Shown: in pieces, positions 44,901 to 51,660 of the stretch | How the letters are laid out: each line of letters starts with the position of its first letter | Numbering within the stretch: position 1 is the stretch's first letter | From: Streptomyces actuosus | Lineage (GTDB): Bacteria; Actinomycetota; Actinomycetes; Streptomycetales; Streptomycetaceae | Reading direction: 5' to 3' | Assembly: GCF_016921115.1 (NCBI RefSeq) | Contig: NZ_JAFFZS010000015.1 | Coordinates: 1-64,000 of the forward strand | Length of the DNA stretch: 64,000 nucleotides | Program-made: the position numbers and the translations under genes | Notes under the pieces: generated by a model | Databases searched by the model: none | The model's input: the letters and a program-made list of their open reading frames with translations, nothing else | Told to the model about the DNA's origin: nothing

Positions 44901-46187
44901 CTGCTGCCGGGGCGCGGTCTCGGCGCTCTCCTCGGCCGTCTGCTGGACGGTCTCCGTCTCCTCGCCGAAAGCGGCACCCCGACGGCGACGGCGGCGACGC
45001 CCGCCCGACTGCTCTTCCGGGGCCTCCTCGACCTCGGCGGCCTCCGCCTCGGCGGCGGCCTGCGCGGCGGCCCGCTCCGGCGTCTGGAACTGCGGCTCGG
45101 CGAACACCGGAGCCTGGAACACGGCGACCGCGGGACGCGCGGGGCGGCGCGGCGACTCGGCCTCGGCCCCCTCCCGCGGCGCGGGCGCGGAGAACCCGGT
45201 CGCGGCAGCGCGCGCGGCCCGGCGGCGGCCACGGCCCTTGGGCGCGGCCTCCTCGGCTGCGGGCGCCTCCGGGGCGGACTCGGCGGGGGCCTGCGAGGCG
45301 GCGACGGGCGCCTCGGCCACGGGCTCGCCGGCACCGGCCTCCTGCGTCGCGGCACCGGAGGTGACGGGCGTCCGAGCCGTCTCGGACGCGGAAGAGGCGG
45401 CCCGGCGAACGACACGCCGACGGCGGCGCGGCGCGGCCTCCTCGGCAATGGCCTCGACGGCAGCGACGGGAGCCGGCTCGGCGTCCGTGCGCTCCTCGGC
45501 GGCGGGCACCTCGGCCTGCACGGCCTCCTCCGTGCCGGCGGGGGCGCCGGCCGGAGCGGACGCGCGGCGCGTGGCACGACGGCGGGTACGGTGCGCGGGG
45601 GCGGCCTCCTCCTCGGCGGCGGCCTCGGCGGACGCGGCGGCCTCGGCGGCGGGCTCGGGCTCTTCGGCGGGGGCGGGCACGCCGGAGCCGCTGTCGGCGG
45701 CCTCGGCGGACACAGGCGTCCCGGCGGGCGCGGAGGCCCTACGGGTGGCCCGGCGGCGGGTGCGCCGGGGGGCGGCGTCCTCCGCGGCCTCTGCGGCGGG
45801 CACCTCGGCGGCCGACTCGGCGGCGGGTGCTGCGGGGGTGGTCGGCACCACGGTCTCCGCGGGCTCGGTGCCCGTCGGGGACCCGACGGGCGCTGAGGCG
45901 CGGCGGGTGGCACGACGACGCGGGCGACCGGCGGGCGCGGTCGGCTCGGCGGCCTCCTCGGCGCGGGTCTCTTCGGGTGCCACGGTCACGGCCTCGTCGG
46001 GCTTGACCTCGGCCTCGTCCTCCGCGGCCGGTATGGCCGGCTCCACCGTCTCGGTGGGAGCGTCGGAGGCGCTGGCGGCCGGCGGACCGGCCGGGCGGGA
46101 CGCGGCACGGCGCCGGCGACGCGGCGGCAGGGTGTCGCTGGGGGTGTTGGATTCGGAACCCTGGGTGGGCTCAGTCGGCTCGAGCAT
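41961..46187 (-). CDS. rne: Ribonuclease E/G family endoribonuclease
   Basis: A 1408-residue RNase E/G, the main endonuclease for mRNA decay and RNA processing. The catalytic core lies at about 600–1030: S1-like segment (YVGNVYLGKVQNVLPSMEAAF), DNase-I-like region with VVIDVNTGKFTG (near 910) and IIVIDFIDM, then the zinc-link CVHCNGRG (near 1012). Unusually for E. coli type enzymes, long low-complexity arms lie on both sides. The first 590 residues are Ala/Glu-rich with repeated RRRATRRASAP blocks, and the end is a Lys/Ala/Thr tail with a 15-base tandem repeat. S. coelicolor RNase ES is similar, from memory. ATG at 46187 is used; GGGAGAAA lies upstream. Confidence 0.95.
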   Translation of the reverse strand: MLEPTEPTQGSESNTPSDTLPPRRRRRAASRPAGPPAASASDAPTETVEPAIPAAEDEAEVKPDEAVTVAPEETRAEEAAEPTAPAGRPRRRATRRASAPVGSPTGTEPAETVVPTTPAAPAAESAAEVPAAEAAEDAAPRRTRRRATRRASAPAGTPVSAEAADSGSGVPAPAEEPEPAAEAAASAEAAAEEEAAPAHRTRRRATRRASAPAGAPAGTEEAVQAEVPAAEERTDAEPAPVAAVEAIAEEAAPRRRRRVVRRAASSASETARTPVTSGAATQEAGAGEPVAEAPVAASQAPAESAPEAPAAEEAAPKGRGRRRAARAAATGFSAPAPREGAEAESPRRPARPAVAVFQAPVFAEPQFQTPERAAAQAAAEAEAAEVEEAPEEQSGGRRRRRRRGAAFGEETETVQQTAEESAETAPRQQAEQQEQAPQAEEAEEAEEAAAESEETEEEETGSRRRRRRGGRRRRRGEAAEAGDTDEDLAAEEAEQDAEDTAEQVEEDAEDGADARDEQSGGSSSSRRRRRRRRRAGDSGTDSEPAADDPERTVVKVREPRKAAEPSDEVQSIKGSTRLEAKKQRRREGREQGRRRVPIITEAEFLARREAVERVMVVRQHGDRTQIGVLEDGVLVEHYVNKEQSTSYVGNVYLGKVQNVLPSMEAAFIDIGKGRNAVLYAGEVNFEALGLANGPRRIESALKSGQSVLVQVTKDPIGHKGARLTSQVSLPGRYLVYVPEGSMTGISRKLPDTERARLKTILKKIVPEDAGVIVRTAAEGASEDELRRDVERLQSQWEEIRKKSKNGGGSNAPSLLYGEPDMTVRVVRDIFNEDFSKVIVSGDEAWQTVHGYVSHVAPDLADRLQKWTSDVGVFATYRIDEQLAKALDRKVWLPSGGSLVIDRTEAMVVIDVNTGKFTGQGGNLEETVTRNNLEAAEEIVRQLRLRDLGGIIVIDFIDMVLESNRDLVLRRLLECLGRDRTKHQVAEVTSLGLVQMTRKRVGQGLLESFSETCVHCNGRGVIVHLEQPTGQGGGGKRKKRARAGAAEQPHEHEAAAAVETAEQEAEAEAEAPVAAAEPVALPSPDFGPDEELYSSVAEAEAAAGRGRSRRRAGRRASAHAGAPRAEVPTAQEVTVREEAERPVQPETAAEALAEPAAVEDAVVALQAPAAEEAAPKGRTRRRATRKVSAPAGSPAGAEAAVVTVPETAPAAEEPTPAPAAEPEAPAAQAASAAPADEVPAAEAAAPARPRRRAVRKATAPTAPEDAAVVVLPAAQDEAAGAEASAQGVAEAGPEAEEATAPAKKTARKAAKKATAKKAATKTAATKTAATKTAATKTAATKTAATKTAATKTAATKTAAAKTAAAKKTVAKKTAAKKATAKKAAKTTKTAAAKKTAAKKTAVPAAAEES
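42091..42240. repeat. 15-base tandem repeat in rne 3' end
   Basis: Eight exact copies of GTCTTGGTGGCGGCC fill 42121–42240, preceded by two variant copies (GTCTTGGCCGCGGCC type) at 42091–42120. On the coding strand each unit encodes Ala-Ala-Thr-Lys-Thr. Since 15 is a multiple of three, copy changes keep the frame. The exact identity of eight copies suggests recent expansion. Confidence 0.95.
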
Positions 46188-46448
46188 GCGGGCGTTTCTC
46201 CCGTCAGGCTCCCGGGCGCCGCGCCCGGTCCGGCGCCGATCGTGAGGATCGGCCGCCGTTGACGTCCGCGGCTCGCGCGATGCGCGGTGCCGCCGTCCGG
46301 GGCGCGGGCGCCGCACGGGAGCTCTCTGTGTCCTGTCTCGCCGGTTCCGTATGCCTTGTCGCGTACGGCCTGGCGAAAGTCTTCTGGTCGGTGCGCTGCC
46401 CGACCCAGGTGGCTCCCGAGTACGAGGGCGGCGCTACGACGTCCGTCC

Positions 46449-47294
46449 CTACGCGGAACCTTCCGGCATCGGCGCCGTCGCGGCGGCGGCCGGGACGGCC
46501 GTCTCAAGGGCCTCGGCTGCCTCGCGGTCGGGCGCGAGCGGGTCGGTCACCGTGCCGGTCTCTTCATCGAGCAGCCCCTGCGCCAGCCTGGTCACCGCTG
46601 CGGGGACCGGCGGCGCCAGGTCGGCCACGGCGCGGAGACCGGACAGGACGTCGTCGGGTCGTACGGCAGGCGTCACGTGCCGAACAACCAGCCGCAGTAT
46701 CGCACAGGGCTGGTCACTCGGCCCAGCATGGAGCGGGGCGTCGGCGGCTTCGGTGGCGCCGGCGCGCGCATTCAGGCTGACCACGGCCGGTCGGGCGTCG
46801 AAGGTCCGCAGGCCGTTCTTGGTCCTGCGCTGGACCTCGACGGCCTCGGCCGCCTCGAACGCCCGCACCGCACGCTCGGCGTCCGCCGGGTCCACCCCGT
46901 CCAGCCGCAGCTCCCAGACGGAGGCCGTGAGCCGGTCGGCGAGCCCGGAGGTGCGGGCCTCGACCGCCTCGACGACGTCGAGCCCGGTGGGCAGCGACTC
47001 GTCCAGAAGGCTCCTGAGCCGTTCGGGGTCGCGGGATGCGGTGAGTGCGATCTCCAGGTACTCCGCCTCGCTGCCCGTGCCGGTGGGTGCGGCATTGGCG
47101 TACGACACCTTCGGGTGCGGCGTGAACCCCGCCGAGTACGCCATGGGCACCTCGGCGCGGCGCAGCGCGCGCTCGAAGGCACGCTGGAAGTCACGGTGAC
47201 TGGTGAACCGGAGGCGGCCTCGCTTGGTGTAGCGCAGTCGGATGCGCTGCACCGCAGGTGCGGGCGGCGGGCCTACGGGCTGTCGCTTGCCCAG
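46449..47294 (-). CDS. TIGR03936-family radical-SAM-associated protein (DUF2344)
   Basis: A protein of up to 281 residues beginning with QRIRLRYTKRGRLRFTSHRD, followed by FERALRRAEVPMAYSAGFTPHPKVSYA, the signature of the DUF2344/TIGR03936 family, which partners a B12-binding radical SAM protein. The partner (TIGR03960) is encoded at 56544–58514, 9 kb away. Their reaction is unknown. No ATG precedes the conserved region. A CTG at 47294 follows GAGGAG by eight bases and is my preferred start; GTG at 47252 (VQRIRLRY) is the alternative. It follows the repeat-rich membrane protein on the minus strand and precedes rne. Confidence 0.82.
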   Translation of the reverse strand: MGKRQPVGPPPAPAVQRIRLRYTKRGRLRFTSHRDFQRAFERALRRAEVPMAYSAGFTPHPKVSYANAAPTGTGSEAEYLEIALTASRDPERLRSLLDESLPTGLDVVEAVEARTSGLADRLTASVWELRLDGVDPADAERAVRAFEAAEAVEVQRRTKNGLRTFDARPAVVSLNARAGATEAADAPLHAGPSDQPCAILRLVVRHVTPAVRPDDVLSGLRAVADLAPPVPAAVTRLAQGLLDEETGTVTDPLAPDREAAEALETAVPAAAATAPMPEGSA

Positions 47295-47382
47295 TGGAAC
47301 TTCTCCTCGTGTCGCGATCCGTGGCGCTGCCCCGCGTCGGCGGAGAGCGCCTCCGGGCCGGCTCCTGCCCGGGGTCGTGGTC

Positions 47383-47410
47383 CGGATCACCCCCGCGTCG
47401 GCGGGAACGT
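47383..47410 (-). repeat. Solitary type I-E CRISPR-repeat-like sequence
   Basis: The plus strand reads CGGATCACCCCCGCGTCGG then CGGGAACGT. This closely resembles actinobacterial type I-E repeats as I remember them (CGGATCACCCCCGCG, then GCGGGGA). It contains the usual palindrome (CCCGC/GCGGG), overlaps the stop codon of the gene at 47387 and supplies its last nine residues. A 13-base match to the core occurs exactly 61 bases away (47331), but its flanks do not match, so this is not an array. Confidence 0.35.
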
Positions 47411-48532
47411 TTCGCGCCGGACCCTCTGCTCCAGAGTACGCGTTTCGCCGTCGGTGAGTTCCCGCCCGCCCACCGCCTCCTTCTCCCAGGGCGCCCCGAA
47501 CAGGGCCCGGCGCACATCGGCGCGCACCTGGCGGGCGGTCTCGCGGGCGCCGGCGAGAGCCTGCCGGACGGCCCGGCCCGCGCTGCGCGCGGCCTGGGCG
47601 GCGGGCCGCAGCACCGCGTCCCGCAGGACGTGCCCCACCGGCGTCAGCATCGTCCGGTACACCCACCGCAGCGGTTCCACGAAGAGCCACCGGAAGGCGG
47701 TGCCGAGGAAGCGGCCGACGGCTCGCGAGATCCGCCCGGCCACCCGCCAGGCGTGCCCGAGCGCCTCACCGGCCTCACGCGCGACGATCGCGAGCACCCG
47801 AGCGACGGGCACGAGCACCCACCGCCACGTGGCGAGCACGGGCAGCACGACCAGTACCCGGACCGTCCGGTACAGGGCGGCCCCGACCCCCGTGACGGCC
47901 AGCACGATCACCTGGGCCGCACCGCGCGCACACCAGGCCAGGGCCCGCCCCACAGGCCGGAGCACCCAGGTGTACAGCCACACTCCGGGCACGACGACGA
48001 GGTACCGCACGATCCGGGAGGCGACCGCGTACCCCCCGGCCACGAGGACGGCCGGCACGAGCCCGGCCGCCTTCAGCAGCCACCCCAGGACGTGGCCGAG
48101 CGGCGTCAGCACGTGCGCGTACACCCACACGGCCCCGGCACCGAACCCCCGGCACACCCGGACGACGGCGTGCCCGAGCGGCGTGAGCACCCGCCGGTAG
48201 AGCCACACCGCCGGCCCGACGAGGAGCACCCGGCCGAGCAGACCCAGCAGCGTCCCGAGCGGCACGACGACGTACCGCCACACGCCGACCGCGGGCCACA
48301 CGAGCAGGGCACGCCCCAGCCACAGCAGCGCGCGCCCGGCCGGCCGCACCACGGTGTCCCGCAGCACCCGTCCGGACACGACCAGCAGGTCCCACAGCAT
48401 CCGCACCGGCACCACGAGCACGAGCACGACGATCCGCACCGGAATCCGGATCGCGGTGACGAGACGTCCCTCGGGCCCCGGCACGGCGGGCGGAGCGACA
48501 CGCTCCCCGCCCGTCGCACATCGGTCGTCCAC
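47387..48532 (-). CDS. Repeat-rich hydrophobic protein of unknown function
   Basis: A protein of about 381 residues with repeated aromatic–hydrophobic units of about 35–45 residues. Examples are VGVWRYVVVPLGTLLGL, VWLYRRVLTPLGHAVVR, VWVYAHVLTPLGHVLGW, VWLYTWVLRPVGRALAW and LRWVYRTMLTPVGHVLR, sharing a W-x-Y-x3-L-x-P-x-G core. Between cores are Val/Leu-rich stretches that look like membrane or membrane-surface helices with many Arg residues. I know no named family. GTG at 48532 is chosen since GGAGG lies five bases upstream; ATG at 48544 is the alternative. The last residues come from a CRISPR-repeat-like sequence. It sits between the DUF2344 gene and the island. Confidence 0.7.
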   Translation of the reverse strand: MDDRCATGGERVAPPAVPGPEGRLVTAIRIPVRIVVLVLVVPVRMLWDLLVVSGRVLRDTVVRPAGRALLWLGRALLVWPAVGVWRYVVVPLGTLLGLLGRVLLVGPAVWLYRRVLTPLGHAVVRVCRGFGAGAVWVYAHVLTPLGHVLGWLLKAAGLVPAVLVAGGYAVASRIVRYLVVVPGVWLYTWVLRPVGRALAWCARGAAQVIVLAVTGVGAALYRTVRVLVVLPVLATWRWVLVPVARVLAIVAREAGEALGHAWRVAGRISRAVGRFLGTAFRWLFVEPLRWVYRTMLTPVGHVLRDAVLRPAAQAARSAGRAVRQALAGARETARQVRADVRRALFGAPWEKEAVGGRELTDGETRTLEQRVRRETFPPTRG

Positions 48533-48749
48533 ACGGTCCTCCATACCGACCCAGACGCACCGCGAGGCGCCGTCGTTGCGACGGAACACCTCTTCACCGA
48601 GGTGTTGCCCGCCCGGCCAGGCGACCGATGCGGCTCGCCCGCGCGCCTCGACCGAACGCCACCCAGCCGGCCGTCGACGTTGACCTCGAACTCGCGAGCC
48701 ACGGACGATCCGGAAGCCCGCGACACACACGGGCGATCAGGGGGGCGTC

Positions 48750-49262
48750 ATGGCCGGAGAGCACAAGCGCAGCGAGACCGTTTCCGCGTCGGCACGACAT
48801 CCCGCGGCGCCGGCCGAGGTACTGACCGGGCTTCTGCACAAGGAGGCCGTCGCGGCCTGGGACACGCTCTCCTGGCGTGCTCTGCCGGACGAGGTGGTCG
48901 ACGCCATCGTCACGCACCCCGACCACAGACTGCGAGGGGTGTCGACCGCGAACGCCGCGGTGTCGGCGGCCCAGCTCGCCCTCGTGCACGATCCCGATCC
49001 ACGCGTCCGCCGCGATCCGGCCATCGGACCCGACGGGTTCGGCACCACCGTGCGGCCGCTGCCCCTGCCGTCCCAGGAACTCCTGCTCGCCGATCCGGAC
49101 CCGCAAGTCCACCGAAGCGCGGCCTTCTGCCGTCACACGGCTCCGGGCCTGGTCGCCGCGCTCACCGACCGTCAGGACGCGGACCTTCGCCGGGCGGACT
49201 GCCGTCAGTGGGCCTCATTGCCCGAGGACACCCGAAGCCACCTGCTACACGAAGCCGGGTGT
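48750..49262 (+). pseudogene. Truncated HEAT-like repeat protein gene
   Basis: An ATG at 48750 opens about 170 codons that resemble Streptomyces leucine-rich/HEAT-variant proteins: HPAAPAEVLTGLLH, LPDEVVDAIVTHPDHRLRG, HDPDPRVRRDPA, LLADPDPQVHRSAAFCRHTAP, and DLRRADCRQWASLPEDTR. Such proteins normally run several hundred residues with a repeat about every 24. Here the pattern stops near 49262, where the sequence enters the 3' end of an unrelated minus-strand gene. The frame stays open by chance beyond that but with non-coding composition. I read it as the 5' remnant of a gene cut by a rearrangement. The spacer before it shows no strong ribosome-binding site. Confidence 0.6.
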
Positions 49263-49283
49263 CGGTCGGGTGGTCTCGGAGGA

Positions 49284-49769
49284 CTAGTCCTCCTCGAAAC
49301 GCCAGAGCACCAGGACGTTCTCGTCCGACACACCAAGAAGGCAGACGTCGATGGTAAGTCCGGCAAGGACATCGGCGTGAAAGGACGAGGCCAGAAAGTC
49401 ACCCTCCTCGCCGTCCTCCGCGTGCCCGTGATTCGTGAAGAATCGTGCACCGTTTCCGACAGCTCTCAGAACCTCCCGCAGGCAGGCGTCACGTTCCGCG
49501 TTCGGCACACGAAGGGACTCGCTGGGGCCGTGCACGAGCGATCCGACCGAGATCAGTCCGACCAGTTCCACGGCCTGGCTGGGCGAGACCTCCAAGAGGC
49601 TGTCCTGCAACTCCCGGCGGTCGACGTGACGCAACACCGGATGACCCCGGATCGATTCCATCACCGTGACGCGCCAGTCCTCGCCCGTGCGGGCGAGCAG
49701 TGCGGCGAAGGACTGAAGTTCGTCGAACCGTCCCCGCACACAGGGAGGCAGACCTGTCGTTGCCGTCAT
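49284..49769 (-). CDS. Hypothetical protein, possible immunity or accessory gene
   Basis: A 161-residue acidic protein beginning MTATTGLPPCVRGRFDELQS and ending LVLWRFEED. GGAGAGG lies five bases before the ATG at 49769. Helical first half (FDELQSFAALLARTGEDWRV, DRRELQDSLLEVSPSQAVEL) and strand-rich end (ADVLAGLTIDVCLLGVSDENVLV). GC content at third positions is lower than in the core genes, as for the other island genes. I recognise no family. Its place downstream of a Rhs toxin cluster makes an orphan immunity role possible but unproven. It is flanked by an IS110 remnant and a truncated gene. Confidence 0.6.
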   Translation of the reverse strand: MTATTGLPPCVRGRFDELQSFAALLARTGEDWRVTVMESIRGHPVLRHVDRRELQDSLLEVSPSQAVELVGLISVGSLVHGPSESLRVPNAERDACLREVLRAVGNGARFFTNHGHAEDGEEGDFLASSFHADVLAGLTIDVCLLGVSDENVLVLWRFEED

Positions 49770-49789
49770 CGATCCTCTCCCGGCAGGCT

Positions 49790-50023
49790 CACAGCAGTCT
49801 CGGCATTGCCTGGACGTCGGCAGGGGCGAACACCACTCCACCGCCGTCACCCCGGGCGGGAAGAAGGCATTCGACAAGCGGCTGCCCGACACCGAGCCCA
49901 AGCTCCGCGAGTGTTCGCCGAACCCGAGCCCTGCTCTGCCTTGCCAGACGCCGGGCCGATGTCCTTTGCGCGATGCTCCACGACGGAACTTTCTACGAGC
50001 CCCGGCCCACCGCTGTGGCCTGA
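49790..50023 (+). mobile_element. IS110-family transposase remnant
   Basis: Fragments of an IS110-type transposase are spread over shifted frames. One frame gives DVGRGEHHSTAVTPGGKKAF then DKRLPDTEPKLRE, matching the N-terminal DEDD/RuvC-like region of IS110 enzymes. Another gives RALLCLARRRADVLCAMLHD then GTFYEPRPTAVA with a stop at 50023, matching the C-terminal end. The middle of about 300 residues is absent, so the copy is internally deleted and dead. A four-base insertion near 49810 and a base loss near 49910 also break the frame. No terminal repeats are expected for IS110. It marks this region as a rearranged accessory site. Confidence 0.7.
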
Positions 50024-50029
50024 GATCGC

Positions 50030-50366
50030 TCACGAGTGGCAGTGCTTGGTCGTCGAGAGGGGCGACTCGCAGTCAAAATCGAAGGTCTCCAAGGCGGCGT
50101 CGGCGGGGAACTCCGGGTGGTCGTGCCAGATTCCGGCCAAGGCGACCAGCAGGTTCCACGAGGCGGCTGCATGCAGGTCCGTCTCCCCTGCATGCTCGAC
50201 CGGAGAGTTTCGGTGGAAGATCACCGCCGCGATCTGTCTGTCTTGCGGCCAGACGCAGAGCTGCGGCCGTGCGGCGGGCTTCGCCTTGAAGCGGAGCCGT
50301 TTCGGGGATGCGTGCCGACACGAAGCCGACGAGCCGAGCGACCTGGTCCTCAGTGATCCGTTCCAC
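50030..50366 (-). pseudogene. Frameshifted small gene of unknown function
   Basis: A GTG at 50366 follows a perfect AGGAGG by five bases and opens VERITEDQVARLVGFVSARI then PETAPLQGEA. After about 40 codons this frame loses coding character. The overlapping frame continues as a protein-like sequence: LCVWPQDRQIAAVIFHRNSP, ASWNLLVALAGIWHDHPEFP and ALETFDFDCE, to a stop at 50030. The two parts fit one protein of about 110 residues broken by a single frameshift near 50250. It may be a decayed gene or a sequencing error. Family unknown; many Streptomyces genomes carry short genes of this look near mobile elements. Confidence 0.5.
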
Positions 50367-50488
50367 TCATACCTCCTGCGGTCAGCAACCCTATTCGCCT
50401 GCGGAGACGCCGACTGTCGCACCGCAGTGCACTCCTCGCTGTGTCCCAACGCCCTGGCGCAGCTGGATCCAGGCATGCACCGGGCCGG

Positions 50489-51094
50489 TCAGCCGTCCGC
50501 TCCCAGTCGTCGGCGAAGCGGCTCCGGCAGCAGATACGGGCGTTCGGCCGGCGCCTCACGCTCAGCCTCCTCGATCCTGCCATCGAGTACGAGAGAGTGC
50601 GTCGTCCGCACCAGTTCGGTGACGTCCGCGATGTCCACGATCCAGTGGTCCACGTAACGACTCACGGCTTCGCCGGACAGGCCGACCTGAATGGCGCGCC
50701 ACGGCTGCGGTTCCAGAAGGACCGACCGGTCCGGGTCCCACTGCACTCGTACCGGGCACGCGGCAACCTCTGCGCGCCACTGGTCGCGGTCCGTGTGCAC
50801 ACCGGGCTGGAAATGGCTGAGGGCCGAATGCGTCAGCGCCCACTCGAACCCCACCCGGTCGATCTCGATGCGGAGAACGCGTTCCTGGTTCGGCTTCCGG
50901 GCCCAGCCGGAGCGATACATCATCCACAGGAAGGATGGTTTGATCCACGTCATGCGTTCACGCTTGAACGGCGCCACGAACGTCCCCGCGCGCAGTGCCG
51001 GTTCGGCGATCTCCTGTGGAAACGCCTGGTACACGGTGATCGTGGAGTCGGAGTACGCCGCTCGCACGAGGCGACCGTGGTCTGCCTCCCTCAC
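50489..51094 (-). CDS. DUF4291 domain protein
   Basis: A 201-residue DUF4291 protein. Conserved features are AAYSDSTITVYQAFPQEIAE near the start, RERMTWIKPSFLWMMYRSGW in the middle, RVLRIEIDRVGFEWAL, and VQWDPDRS…RAIQVGLSGEAV. The family is widespread, of unknown biochemistry, and present in bacteria and fungi. The GTG start at 51094 overlaps the stop of the candidate immunity gene as GTGA, with GGAGG upstream, so the two are translationally coupled. That coupling places DUF4291 in the toxin cluster, where the family is not usually discussed. It might act as a second immunity factor or only be a hitch-hiker. Confidence 0.85.
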   Translation of the reverse strand: MREADHGRLVRAAYSDSTITVYQAFPQEIAEPALRAGTFVAPFKRERMTWIKPSFLWMMYRSGWARKPNQERVLRIEIDRVGFEWALTHSALSHFQPGVHTDRDQWRAEVAACPVRVQWDPDRSVLLEPQPWRAIQVGLSGEAVSRYVDHWIVDIADVTELVRTTHSLVLDGRIEEAEREAPAERPYLLPEPLRRRLGADG

Positions 51095-51651
51095 CGACCG
51101 CCCACCTCCGACGCCCAGGTGACCGCCTTGTGGACCTCCGGCCCCTCGACACGTGCGGCGCCGGCCGTGTAGAGCAGCCACAGCAGCTCAAGAGATCCGA
51201 AGAACGATTCCCCCCAACTGTCCACCCAGACGCGGACCTGCGCCGGGCCCACCGGAACGGCGTCCCAGAACTCCCAGCCGCGCGAATCCTCGTCCGGCTC
51301 GAAACGGTAGATCCAGTTCTGCAGCGACCAAGGGTTTCCACCACTCCGATCCATGTACGCAGTGCAGCCATGCCGGGCGAAATGCTGCGGCGCCTCACCG
51401 CTCCGGGCGCAGAGCGTCGTGAACCAATCCGGGAACTCGTCCACCGGCAGATCTTCGTCGTCGAACTCCGCTGTGCAGGCCAGGTGGAGTGCCGCCGAAA
51501 GGACGTGCCGCACCCGCTGCACATAGGCCTCGGAGAGACCCCCGGCAACATCGACGGTGAACACCGCCAGAACCGGCGGAGCCGACTCGACTGCAGGGCG
51601 CTGCCGGACACGGTCCAGTTCGGCTGCGACGCTCTCCTCGCTGTGGATCAT
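51091..51651 (-). CDS. Candidate immunity protein for Rhs toxin
   Basis: A 186-residue acidic protein starting MIHSEESVAAELDRVRQRPA. It carries VLAVFTVDVAGGLSEAYVQR, FDDEDLPVDEFPDWFTTLCA, and an aromatic middle (PWSLQNWIYRFEPDEDSRGW). The ATG lies nine bases after the stop of the 1576-residue Rhs-type gene. Position right behind a polymorphic toxin, small size and acidic, aromatic-rich composition are the usual marks of immunity proteins, which bind the C-terminal toxin domain of the same locus. I recognise no named Imm family. Its 3' end overlaps the DUF4291 gene by four bases. Confidence 0.65.
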   Translation of the reverse strand: MIHSEESVAAELDRVRQRPAVESAPPVLAVFTVDVAGGLSEAYVQRVRHVLSAALHLACTAEFDDEDLPVDEFPDWFTTLCARSGEAPQHFARHGCTAYMDRSGGNPWSLQNWIYRFEPDEDSRGWEFWDAVPVGPAQVRVWVDSWGESFFGSLELLWLLYTAGAARVEGPEVHKAVTWASEVGGR

Positions 51652-51660
51652 GGTTCGATC

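Noticed and set aside
41865..45896. 1343-codon plus-strand frame opposite rne
   Set aside because: Gly/Leu/Arg-rich antisense shadow; the RNase E core on the minus strand is diagnostic.
47331..47410. Two-repeat CRISPR array with 61-base period
   Set aside because: Only a 13-base core is shared; sequence left of the core matches at about a third of positions, so the nearer unit is not a repeat.
48750..50657. A 635-codon protein read through from the HEAT-like gene
   Set aside because: After about codon 170 the frame runs antisense to the real gene at 49284–49769 and loses repeat pattern and codon bias.
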